DNA of 64,000 nt. It comes from Lomentospora prolificans. Its lineage: Eukaryota > Ascomycota > Sordariomycetes > Microascales > Microascaceae. The notes beneath the pieces were generated by a model. That model had not been told where the DNA came from, did not search any database, and saw only the letters and a list, made by a program, of their open reading frames with translations. How positions within the stretch are numbered: position 1 is the first letter of the stretch; every line of letters starts with the position of its first letter. The stretch is taken from assembly GCA_029532625.1 (NCBI GenBank), contig JARFXM010000010.1, positions 930,001 to 994,000 on the forward strand. Direction: 5' to 3'. This document shows, piece after piece, positions 1 through 10,565 of this stretch. The translations under genes and the position numbers were made by a program.

Positions 1-1653
1 CTCCAGAACGCCTTGCGACTCGCCGCTAAACCCGGTCAATCGAGTCGCATGCTCTCGTGCCTGACTCGACAGCCTCGTTTTCCTCGTGTCTTTGCTGCAT
101 GCACAGTCAATACATAATGACAATCGCCAATTTTGCGCTCTTTGCGCCCACCGAAGCGGGCTGGCTTGCATGCATCCCCCCGGGGAGGGGGGCTCTAACT
201 CTAATGGTGGGTCAAAGACATCTCTTTGGGTGGGTGTGCTTCGCCCCCATGAATGTATAATGCAACCCGACCGGGACAGAAACGGAGCGTGGTCACACAA
301 CCAAGATACTGGGGTTGGAGCCAGCTTGTCGCGGTGGATACCGCGAATGGCCTGGCCAGACACACCCACAGCCTGGTGTGTACTGTTAAAACTCAATCCT
401 CCAGCCACTGCCTCCTGCATGACGATGATTAGCAGTGTCGCTATCAATCAATGTTCCGAAAGAGGAGAAGAGACGCGATTCAGAGACGTGGTGGGTAAGC
501 TGGTGGCGCCTTTCATGTCTCGTTTAATAATTTGGCCTCGTTATGGAAGTTGGCTGTTTCCCAACCCCCGGAGCCCGTATGTCACTTGCTGAGCTTGTAT
601 GGGGTCGCCCTCTCCCCGCAATTAAACTAATCGATGGAACAGAAAAACAGGGCTGGCCGCTCTGCACTGACCCCCGGTTCGCTCGGGGCTGGCCTTGACC
701 CTAGTCTGTCAACCAAACAGGTCGTGGATGGCGACACCAGCAAGACATCCAGCAGTTTGTGGCGGTGCATGTGGAAATTCCACCCGATTGTTGAAGGGTC
801 GGAAACGGCTTTTGTTTCCCGGGGCGAATGAGCGCTGAGCTATTTGATCAGCTGGAGGATCAGTTTCTTGGCTCTTGATAACAAAGGGAACATGGAAAGG
901 CAAGGTAAAATGAATAAGCTCTATGACTGAGGGCGAGGGCAAGATAACAGAGCTCCCTAAGGCGACGGCTCTGAGAGGCGCTCGGCACTGCCTCTCTCCG
1001 ATCCCATTTGTCCCAACACCCTCGTCGGTTCCCCCCTTCCAATCTAGGACTCACTCTTGCTCGGTGCCTGGGATTGGGATGGGCTGGACTTGGCTTGTCG
1101 AGACCCTTGCGTCGGGTGGCCTCTCACGTATGTATGGGTGTGTACCACCGCGGGCGTGCGACCAAAAGCAATCAATCAGACAGCAGTCGCAAGATTGTGC
1201 AGCTGGCACTGCTTGGTCGCCCTGATATTCAAAGTAGAGGGCCATGATTAATCCCTCTCTCGTTTTGCGCTCCCTCTTGGCTTGACCGCGCAAACGGCAC
1301 CTGCAAGTCAAGAAGAAGGTGTCTGCAGCAAGCCCCAGGGCCAGCTGGACACGCACGCCCAGCCACTCCTTCTAGAAGCATATTGATCGGCGTTATTTCT
1401 CCCTTTTCTTTCCCACCTTCCTAGTCTTCATTTCTTTTGACTGCCATATTTGAGATTTTTCCCTGTATGGTCTTGTGTCCTATCTTACCGAGCTATCTGC
1501 TGTGCCTACGATTCGAAGTCAGAAAGGGACCCTCGTCTTTCTGGGTCCCCTCTTGCCTGCTGGACCAATCGAGCGGTGGCCTGTTTCGTGCTTCGTCGAA
1601 CTTGCACCCGTGAAGCCGCCCACGGTGCCGCCAGACCACCAAATTCCCACTCC
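1..1653. other. Non-coding left flank, upstream of the first gene
   Basis: No reading frame here looks like a fungal protein: open frames overlap in several phases, are rich in Cys/Trp/Pro and lack family motifs. A pyrimidine-rich stretch (about 1395-1440) precedes the first gene and would suit its promoter or 5' leader. No tRNA, repeat family or transposon end was recognised. Confidence 0.6.
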
Positions 1654-4600
1654 ATGGATCTCGGGGATGCACTCAGTATTGCAAAGGTAGCTTGGGAGGT
1701 GTACAATTATGGATGGGCCCCGGAGTTGAGAGCTAGTAAGGAACCCCGGAATAACTGAATTACCTCAACTTGATTTGCGCATCATCATCTTGTCTTGCAA
1801 CGGTGTTTCGGCGGCGATGCTTGCGAAAACCCCGCTTCGCACCCAGCGTGGTCTCGTGAGCTCGCTTCCTGTGTTGCAGCGCTGCATATGCCTGTTCCCC
1901 AGGACCAAGTTATGGTCGCGATATTGCCTTGTGACACAATACTAATATTGCCTTCCTCTCAGGCACTAATTATGCCTCTTTTGGATCCGAAGTCCGCCAC
2001 CTCGCCGAGAACCTCGATTTGCTCGCCAACGTGGTTCACCGTGCCGACAAGTCGCTACGCGAAAATGGTGGACGTGCCGTCGACAAGCTGCGGTGGGATC
2101 CGAACTCACTGTCCGAGATCATCGGCGACTATGTGACGACGCTACGCGAGTGCCACGAGCTCCTCGAGGATAATAACAAATTTGGGGCGGCGACAAACAA
2201 CCCGCTGCGCAATATTGAGTGGAACTCGTTGGTGCAGGGACGAGTCGATCGGCTACGCACGAGGATCCAGATGCATAGTGTGAGCATCCAAACAGTGCTG
2301 AAGCCATTTGAAATGTATGTCCAGGTCCGGCTGGTTCGGGTGTTGCGCTAAACTGGAGGAAGAACAACGCGGCGGCTAACTTGAATTAGTGATTTGCTTT
2401 CACGCGTGCACGAAGACTTATCGAGGCGCATCGGCGCCGTATATGACGAGGTGCGAGAAGTTCGTCACGAGCTCCGCTGTTTGATCGGAGTTCTTGTCCC
2501 AGATCTCAAGACAGCGCTCGATGAGAAGGCAGCGAGGAGTATCCACCTCTTGGCCGTACCGCCGAACTTAGAACTCGAGTTTGAAGACGACTTTGTGCTT
2601 CATTCTGCGTGCCAGGTGGACCAATTCCCGCCGCTGAGAGACATGGCCGACACCTTCATCCACCGCCTCGACAAGAGTACCGTCGAGTTCAAGCCCGGGC
2701 TGACTGTTCATGAGCGCATCCCACCGGTTGTGCAGTACCTCAACCTGTTGAAGTGCGTGTTTTTGATGGGCAAGATGAAGCAGTCCCCGGAGTTGCAGAA
2801 TGCCTACGAGTTGTCGCACTGGCCTTCCTACGTGATGGAGCTTGAGAATGTGAGATTTGTTCCCCCCCAAAGACCCGCGGGACAGGAAGCAATAGGTTTT
2901 CTAACTAGCGCGCAGAAACTGTCCGAGCAGTGTGAACGGTTCTCGCGCGGCTTGATCGCTCCCTCGCTTGATGCCGTAGATGGAGACATGCTTGACCTGT
3001 GGGTCGAGGAAGCGCCGAAACCTCTGATTGAGGCGGTTACTAGCAATGTCATGATGGAGGAGTTGGTTAACGTGTACGTTGATATCTGGGAATGAAGGAA
3101 CTTCGCAAGGCCAAGGACTAACGTGACCCATAGGCCCTTATTCAGCGCATCTCCGAATGTCTCGAAGAAGCTGAGGCTTCTGAGGCATATGGGTTCCCAC
3201 GACGAGAGGTTTCGGCTGGTCATTTCAGCGGTTGAGAGGCCGGCGAGGGGTGCTCCTCGACAAGAACGTGAGTAACCTCCATGCGGTTCACAATAAAGGT
3301 AGAAGAGCTAACAGAATTAGATATTCCCGTTGATTTTGACATAAGGTCGTCAACCCTCAACCCAGTTTATGCTCTATCGAACACTTTCCGGCCGCCCTTC
3401 GAGATGATTCTCAGCACCAACAATCAGATCTTCCCGCTGGCATTCTGTACCCTTGGCGATGCTTTAGAGTTTCAGCAGGGTGTTACAGGATTTAAAGTGG
3501 TAGACGATTATTGCCAGTAAGCTTTATCCCCATTAATCCATGTTTATTCCCTTCTTTAAAGCTTTATTCCGAGCGCTGACGGACTGTCTCAGAACTCATA
3601 CAACGGCTAGCTTCGTGGTCGAAGGCCAGGGTGGTTCCCTCATTGAGGAAGCGTCAGTCCAACTTTGGCTCCATCGTCGCATCGCCGGTAGTCTGGTAAC
3701 CGACAGTGCGGAGTTTCCGTCTCTCGTAGATCGCCCCATGTCCATTTCAAATCCCTCGTCACCGCGCGTCATGTCTCCATCCTTCACCCTGCAAAGCCCC
3801 GTTGTTGACTATGGCTCTCCTTCACCCCTCACGGACGCGCGCACCAGCGACTTTCCTCTCACAAGCGATTTTGGTAGAATGAGCCTGAGCTCTAGCCCCG
3901 GACAGATCCACTCAGCCGTAATGGGCAACGGACACCACCAGACGCAGCCACACTCGTCTCCTTTACCGTCCGCCCCCTATTTCCCTAGCACAAACATAAA
4001 GCCCGCATCAACCGTTACCTCATTTGGGCCTCTCAGCACTTCGCCTGCACAGGAAACGACGGCAAGCAGCCGCAAGGACTCACTTTTCTCCAGCAGCCGC
4101 TGGCGTAAGAAGTCTCGAGGATTTAGCATGAGTTCGAGGACGACAACCACAACGGCCGCTAGCACCAACACGCAGAAGAGCACTTCAAGCTCCGCATCGG
4201 AAGGTACCGTCACCATCATAAACGGTGCTGGGCGCGCCCAGGCGGCTTTCTTTTACACTAAGCCTCTCAAGCCACTCCTCGTGCTGTTTACGCAAAACAC
4301 CGGGACGGGCCAGCGAGGTACTGTCGTGGTGGCTGTCGACGAGAAAACGATCCCCAACCCCCAAAGGTGCTGGTGCCAGCAGGGCACTGCCCCCACCGGC
4401 GGGCCATGCAAGATTACGGCGATCGAGCAGTCCGAGGGTGCCAAGCATCTCGAGGCTAGGCGGCTGCATAACAGTACCGGAGAGTGGGACCTGCTCCCTC
4501 TCGCTGCGGCTCGGCGAACAGAGGTCAGAGGCCTTGGGGGCGCCCAGTGGAAGGGTCTGAACCGTCTCAGCATCCTCTTCCAGCAGCCCGAGGCTCGACT

Positions 4601-4820
4601 GCTATTTGGCGGCACGTTCTGCAAGTGCCCGCACCAAACGCAAGGTCAGGTTCTCCAGTGCATGGGCAAGGGCCACCTTGGTCTCCTGGGCCAGGTGAGA
4701 ACGTCGTACCGAAATCAGCGCACACAGTGGTATAATTCGCGGTACAAGAACACGACGCATATTGTCAACCGGTCGCTGAATGAGGGGCCTGGAAAGCTTG
4801 GGTGGGATGGGCTCCCCTGA
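1654..4820 (+). CDS. Conserved fungal protein of unknown function, six exons, 891 aa
   Basis: Predicted join: 1654-1735, 1963-2314, 2390-3073, 3134-3267, 3321-3516, 3593-4820. All introns are GT-AG, the phases agree at every junction, and the total is 892 codons with the stop. The ATG at 1654 opens with MDLGDALSIAKVAWEVYNYG, a helical start of the type seen in fungal N-terminal domains of STAND-like or uncharacterised proteins. Residues about 30-420 are mostly helical and charged. A Ser/Thr/Pro-rich linker holding runs such as SSSPGQ and SSRTTTTTAASTN follows. The last roughly 190 residues form a separate globular-looking domain with several Cys (CWCQQG, CKCPHQ, CMGKG). No catalytic motif was recognised, so no function is assigned. 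Intron 1 (227 bp) is the longest and least certain; alternative donors exist for intron 3. Confidence 0.75.
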
Positions 4821-5635
4821 GCGTTCTCTTTTTCCTTGTGTCTCTTCCTGTTCCTATTATCCTCTTTTTTTTTTTTTTTCTTTTCTTTTTTTCTTTATTA
4901 TTGGTTGCCTAATACCTCTTGCCACCCCATTCTTCCCGTTGTTTGGCTTGCTTATTTATAGGGAGACAAGTAGGAGATTTCATCATTACGATTATGAAGG
5001 GGATATAAAGCAACGGCGTTCAAATAGACTGGAGATAAATGGTCGAGGGACGGAGCGGGGTGGGACGAATTTAGACTTTGTAGGTAATGTAAATAAGTCT
5101 GTATATAGTGTATCTTCGTTATATACGTTTACATTGATCCATTTCCCCTTATCATAACTCAGAACTGTCCGTGTTTGAGAGGAGAGTGGTGTGAGACTTG
5201 TGACCGTCTGTCCGGGAGGGCTCCACTGGACCCGCTCCGATGGAGGTGTCGGTCCCGACCCGGCGGGTGAGGAGGGAAGGTGATGATGTTTTTTTGTTTT
5301 AGAGCGCTGCCGTGCAGATGCCAGTGGCTCTTGAGTTCTGTACTATATTTATCCAGCAATCTAGTTTTGGGACAATTGTATATTTTCTGGAGAAAGATGA
5401 ATGAAATATTTATGAAAGAATATGATTATTTTTATATATAAAATAAAGAAAACAGTGACAATGACAATTACAAAGGCGCCAGATACACTAATACACTACG
5501 ATACATAACAATAAAATAATATATACCAACATAAAGTCTAGAGAAGGAAATAAAAAAAAAGAAAAGGCCAAAATCTCATCGCTCCGCGCGCCCGCTCCAG
5601 CGAGAGAGGAAAGCAAAAACAAAAAAAGAAACATT
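4821..5635. other. 3' flank and AT-rich spacer
   Basis: This interval holds the 3' region of the upstream gene, with a T-rich tract at about 4866-4895. An AT-rich spacer follows (about 5380-5560) with no credible reading frame. A seven-base A run at 5621-5627 (+ strand) is the expected Pol III terminator of the minus-strand tRNA next to it. Confidence 0.5.
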
Positions 5636-5725
5636 TGATTCGGCCCGGGCTCGATCCGGGGACCTCTTGTGTCCAGCACCTTGTGGATGTTAGACAAGCG
5701 TGATAACCAACTACACCACCGAACC
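5636..5725 (-). tRNA. tRNA-Val (anticodon AAC) with a 16-nt intron
   Basis: Read on the minus strand, 90 nt fold as a cloverleaf. The acceptor pair is GGTTCGG / CCGAATC with discriminator A, and the D arm runs GTGTAGTTGGTTATCAC. The anticodon stem is CTTGT / ACAAG with loop CTAACA..C, giving anticodon AAC (complement of 5689-5691). The variable loop is AGGTC and the T arm is CCCGG-ATCGAGC-CCGGG. A 16-nt intron sits in the usual place, just 3' of position 37, leaving a 74-nt mature tRNA. A T run follows on the transcribed strand (5621-5627). One oddity: the T loop begins with A where elongator tRNAs normally have T54. I cannot tell whether this is a local variant or reduces function. Confidence 0.92.
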
Positions 5726-6066
5726 AATGATTTGACCTTGAGCGGGTCGGCCTTAGTGGACGTTATGGAGCTTCCAGGCTTGCAGAAACTGCGCTAGCTG
5801 GCTATCAGTAGGGAGCGATTCAGTGGCGTAGAGGCCCGCCAAAACGGGCGATGAGTTCATGATGCATGGACGAATCCTACATTACCGGTTTCATTTAAGA
5901 CGTCTGTATTAAATTTCGACTATCAAAAGTACAAGACAGAGTAGGAAGCAGGTTTTCTTGGTATCCCCCTTAAACCCATCCCAAAGGTCCACGCAAAGTC
6001 ATTCCGTCGTTAAAAACCAAATAACACATGTAATCAATTTCACCGCTGATCCACTCTCCACGTTTT
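5726..6066. other. Short spacer, no gene seen
   Basis: 341 bp between the tRNA 5' end and the stop codon of the minus-strand RRM gene. It probably holds that gene's 3' UTR. No motif or frame worth calling. Confidence 0.5.
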
Positions 6067-7043
6067 TCAAGATGTTTTCTCAGGAGCAGCAGGCGACTCT
6101 GTTCCAGGAGCCGGGACTGAAGCCTGATGCGCCTCCTCAGTCTTCTTCTCGCTGTCCTTCTTCTCGGCCTCCTTTCCAAACACCCTCTCGAGGCCAGCAG
6201 CCTTGTACGCGCTTCCACCATGCGCCTCCTTTTTCAGCTCCGCCAACCTGAGCGCCTCATTATGAATATCCTGCACCTGCTTCGAGCTTGCCGTGTAAAA
6301 ATTGACAAGCTTCTTGCCCGTGGGGGTGTTAGTCGCCTTCTCAAAGTACGAGTTGAGCCCCGTGAGGAAGTTCTTGCCCCTGACCGAGATGCCGTACGAC
6401 TGGTCGGTGGCCTTGGCGCGGTCGGTAGCGTGGTACTTTTGGTCGAGGTTCTGCAGCGTGTTGACAAACTTGTTGGTGACCTGGTGCTTCTGGTCGAGCT
6501 CGATGGCGCGCTCGATGGCAGCGTCGCCGATGACGTAGCCGTGGGCGAGGTACTCAGCGAGGATGCGAGCGCGGGGCTTCATCTCCTGGGTGAGCTCATC
6601 AGCGTCGCGGTCAATCTCTTGTTGCGCGCCGTCATCTTCGTTCTCGCCCGTGAGGCTGGAGACAGTGATGGTGCTGGAGCCGAGCTGGGTATTGTTTAGG
6701 AGAAGGGCCGTCTTCATGGCGGTTTCCTTTTCAAAGGTTACCGTGGCAGACTTGTTTTCGGCGTTTCCGGTGACATCGATGTTGGTCACTTTTCCGCTGC
6801 GGGACTGTTAGCACTTATTTCCAGGTATCGTAAATTTCTAGTGAGGTGTGATTGCTCGCGACACACTCATGCGAGGTCACGCCATGGTTGCTCCAGCTTG
6901 GTCGCCTCAATCTACCTACGACCGAGGCGGAAATTCTCTAAAAAAAAATGCACTTACCAGAAACTGAAAAAGTCTTTGATCTCGCTATCGGGAGTCGTGA
7001 GGGCGATATTCCTAACCTCGACAGTGTTGGCAGTAGACGTCAT
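6067..7043 (-). CDS. RRM-domain protein of the Vip1 family, 271 aa
   Basis: Two exons: complement of 6958-7043 then 6067-6796, with donor GTAAGT and acceptor CAG (816 nt, 272 codons with stop). Exon 1 encodes the first half of an N-terminal RRM: MTSTANTVEVRNIAL, then a helix ending in DFFSFC. Exon 2 continues with GKVTNIDVTG and the RNP1-like strand KSATVTFEKE. A long helical region rich in Lys, Glu and Gln follows (ARILAEYLAHGYVIGDAAIE, NSYFEKATNTPTGKKLVNFY), and the tail is low-complexity Glu/Lys/Ala/Pro. This layout, one N-terminal RRM followed by a conserved helical block of about 150 residues, is that of fungal Vip1-like RNA-binding proteins (S. pombe vip1). Role in RNA binding is inferred from the RRM; the target is unknown. 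Confidence 0.85.
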
Positions 7044-8396
7044 CTTGGCCGGTATGATAGCTTCTATGTGGGGGGGGCGGGGCGAGATAGTAAGATGAAA
7101 AGAGGTATGTCCGTCTTAAAAGAAATCGTTGGTTTAGTTGCAAGTGTATTTCTCGAATTCAGATATGACCGAAGCAAGATTGAGCAATACAAAAGCAGGT
7201 GATAATTAACAATGGGAAAGAGCAGATCTGCTTTAAATATACTCGGGCAGAAGCGGATCCAAATAGCTCTTTCGCGGAAAAAGCGCAACTAGCAATCAGG
7301 GAAAGTGAGGGGCAAAATGGGGAGAGCGAGCATGAGGGCGGCCTTCGCGTTGGGCAACGTCATCGATCGCAGGCATGGTCGTTGAGGGCAGCACCACACC
7401 TGCCGCCCCGGCTCGAGTGTGGACCTCTTAAGGCTGGTACTGACACAGACAGTGTGACATACTTTGGCAACAGTGGCAGTGCTAGATTCGCAGCGGCAAG
7501 AGCCGCCATGATTAGATTTGTCCTGATACTTCCGGATTCGAATAGCTTCTATGGCGAAATCAAGTATTATTCCCTTTTCACATGCGCCTCAACAAAGACG
7601 GCAAAAGTGTGTGGCTTTGCTGCCATTTTCAGCTGCCTGTACCGTGCGCCCCTTAAGCTCCCCTCCGTCGCCTCCCTTCCTTCGCTTGCCTCCATCTCCA
7701 CAATCCTTGTACTTGGTGGAAACAAACAGCCCATTTGCATGTGATGCTGGCCATGTATGTTATCAACATCACTATTGCGCCATTGACCCTGACGAGGTCT
7801 ACCAACCACGGCTTAGTCGAGATAAAACAGTCAATTTTTACTTTCCTTCGCGGCATTCTTCCACCTGAACTCGCTATTTTGTCGTGTCGTCGTATTCAAA
7901 GCGTTGTGCCGCGTGTAGATAGATACGTAGTCGATAAATCCCCGCTGCGAGTGTGTTAGGCACCAGCCAGCTAGGCTGCTCGCTGTGTTACAGATTAGTG
8001 CCTCCCACTGTACAGTCAAGGGACTCTAAATCGCCCCGCAGCCAGCCAGCTTGTTGTCTCACAAGCTGGCCTCTGGCGCGTCGGAGATTCCCATCCGCTT
8101 TAGTTCAGCGCCGGACCCGACTCTCCAGCTGGATCGACAAATGCCTCACAAAACCCAATCCGGCCGTAAATTCGGGGCCAAAATGCAAGCCAATCGCCTT
8201 TGGCGTTCTTTTTGAATTCTTAGTTGAGGTTGACTATAAAATGTGCAATGTTGCCTGGGAACTATACATCATCTATCACGAGCAATTCCCCTTACTCATG
8301 ATGCGAAGAACCGTTTAAATTTTGGCCGATGCTCAACGAAAAAGAAAGTGTATACAATTCAACAGTCGGGTTCTTAGTCTTCCATGCTAAGGCCGT
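7044..8396. other. Intergenic, 1.35 kb, no gene seen
   Basis: This is the upstream region of the RRM gene and the 3' side of the small membrane protein gene. Open frames exist in both strands but have no family signature, and several are mutually antisense. Nothing functional was recognised. Confidence 0.5.
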
Positions 8397-8846
8397 TTAG
8401 GTCGTCTTGACCTTGGGGGCAGATTGGAACCTCTTCATGATGCTCTGCACGGCGACACCCAGAACCATCAGGGTCTCGAGGCCGAGGAGTCCAATCCACA
8501 GGCTGTTTAGGATCTTCTCCTCGTAGCCAAAGGCATAGCCTTCCATATTCTTGAGGAGGATAGGGTAGGCGGCGGTGACGAAGAGGAAGGGTTCGCTCAC
8601 GTAGAGGATATACCAATAAGGCCTGCTCCCCAAGGTCAGTTTTGCGCGAAGGGGCAGATTCAAAGTGGCGGGATTGCAAACTCACTTGGACGACGGCGTC
8701 ACTCTTGTCCACCGAATAGGTTGCTTCTCATTCCACTGCGAGGCTTGAACAGCAAGGACGATTCCACCCACGACAAACGCCCATAAGAGCATCATCCGCT
8801 GGAACACGGTTGGCTCGAAGCCGAGAACCTGCGCTTGGAAAGACAT
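8397..8846 (-). CDS. Small multi-pass membrane protein of unknown function, 128 aa
   Basis: Two exons: complement of 8686-8846 and 8397-8622, with donor GTGAGT and acceptor CAG (387 nt in frame). The start MSFQAQVLGFEP is chosen because the longer upstream frame adds only low-quality sequence. Three hydrophobic segments are visible: about residues 18-34 (MMLLWAFVVGGIVLAVQA), about 56-75 (WYILYVSEPFLFVTAAYPIL) and about 90-112 (SLWIGLLGLETLMVLGVAVQ). The tail is short and basic (KRFQSAPKVKTT). The size and three membrane spans suggest a small ER or mitochondrial membrane protein. I do not recognise the family. The splice restores continuous sequence across ...RVTPSSKPYWYILYV..., which supports the model. 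Confidence 0.75.
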
Positions 8847-10565
8847 GGCTGCGATCCTGGTCTTAAACGTTTCCGCGCCCCCTTTCAAATTCTCTCCTAA
8901 TAATGCTGGCCTTTGGTTTTTTTCTTTCTGACCAAAAATTTCCGCCCCCGCCAAGGCACCCCTCTCTGGCGCAGGTGTGTTCCTTGCGTGGGGTGATTTC
9001 TGGTTAGTTTTTTGTTGGGCGCAATCCTAATTGATCCCAGATCCAGCCAGCAATAGATTTGCTTCAATGCAAAAGAGCCAGAGATGCAGGGGGCTGTGGT
9101 TTCGGTTATCAACGCCCCGCTCTTTCACTCACGCGAGAGAGGCTAAGAAAGAAAATGGTTTCTAAAGAAAGGAACTGGAAATGAGTCTTCTGACGTAGTC
9201 GCTGTCACCCTTCTCTATGCGGGCTTTTCTTTTGAGGTTTAATTGATTCGATATTGACCCCGGATTCCGTGTCGGTAGAGTGTCACGCTGACAAGGTGAG
9301 GTTGCAGAGATCAGAGCGAGGTCTTGGGGAATGCGCTTGCTGCAGATTGCTGACTGATTGAGATGTCTGGCCTGTCGCCAAAATGCAAGGGGAAAAAGAA
9401 ATTGAAATTCCTTTGTGAAGCTTCCACGTGGCCTCTCCGTCGACGGAATCGAAACGACTGCTTCGGTGATGGCGGGGGAGCATTACATGCCTCGGACGGA
9501 TTGCTAGCCGACAGGATCTCACTCGCTTGCTCGAGGTAGGAGAGGAAGCCAACAAGCGAATGTGTGTGCCTTGAGTAAACAGTAGTTCAACCTGCTCAGC
9601 TTCGGTTCAAAAGAAAGAATTTACGACCCCAAGAAAGCAGACGGCCATTTGAAGGGACCAACAGGTGGATATATGTAGAAAGAAACAACCATCAGTAGCT
9701 TCCCTCATCCAAAGGGCTGCGCGGAGGCAGAGCAGAGGGCCGCCCCAATTGCCCCAATTACTCCAATATTTCGGCGAGCTTGGCCCAACACGGAGATCAG
9801 TTCATCTTACGCAGGCGCTGGTGATTGGCGGTTTTTTTCTGGCCGGGTAATTTTAGCTCCAATCCTTCTCGAGAACACGGCCTGAAATGGGAAGACGGTG
9901 GCACCCAACTCTAACTTTATGCGGTCTGGGGTCAGGACTGACTGCCCGTCTTTCCGGAGACCCTGAAAGTCCTGCCGGGGTGCTGATTGGGCGTTGGTGC
10001 CGGACCCGGGGCGAGACTCCGCGGCTTCTTCGACGGTCGGCGCCGAAGAATTCGTTGCTTGTGGATCGTGGGTCGGGAATGGGCGGCCCAACGACAGATT
10101 GAGTAGGATATGGAGTGTCGCTCTAGCACGATAGTGCTTCAATTTTGCGGTTGCTACTGGGAATATGGACGCGCCTGCACTTTCTACGTTTTGGCGGCTG
10201 GCGTTGGATGAACCTTGGCTGGCGTCGCGAAAATGCAGTCACACGATCTTTAGGCTTCGAAATCCACCTGTTCTGACAATCCATTTCATTACAATATATA
10301 GTGACTTGGTATAGTACAAGACCTTCATTCCTGGAAAGCTCGGGCTGGCAGCCAACAAGACCGGGATTCCACGTGGAAATCAAGCCGCCATCTTGCCTAG
10401 CTCTATCGCGTAATACCTTCACATGCCTGCCTCACGACGTCTATAAAGTAGGCATTTGGTTCTTGCTCAGCCCCGGAACCTCATTCCTCCACACCCATCC
10501 AAACCTTCCAAGTGGCAAATACTCGAAAGTAGAAGGCACAACCTTTGAAATATACACTCTTCAGA
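8847..10565. other. Intergenic, 1.7 kb, divergent promoter region
   Basis: The interval separates the divergent membrane-protein gene and secreted-protein gene. A TATA-like CTATAAAGTA lies at 10441-10450, about 120 bp before the ATG at 10566, which is a plausible core promoter. The rest shows no credible reading frame. Confidence 0.5.

Noticed and set aside
86..592. 168-codon plus-strand frame at the left edge
   Set aside because: Rich in Cys, Trp and Met without pattern, no splice context or family similarity; overlaps another frame of similar quality.
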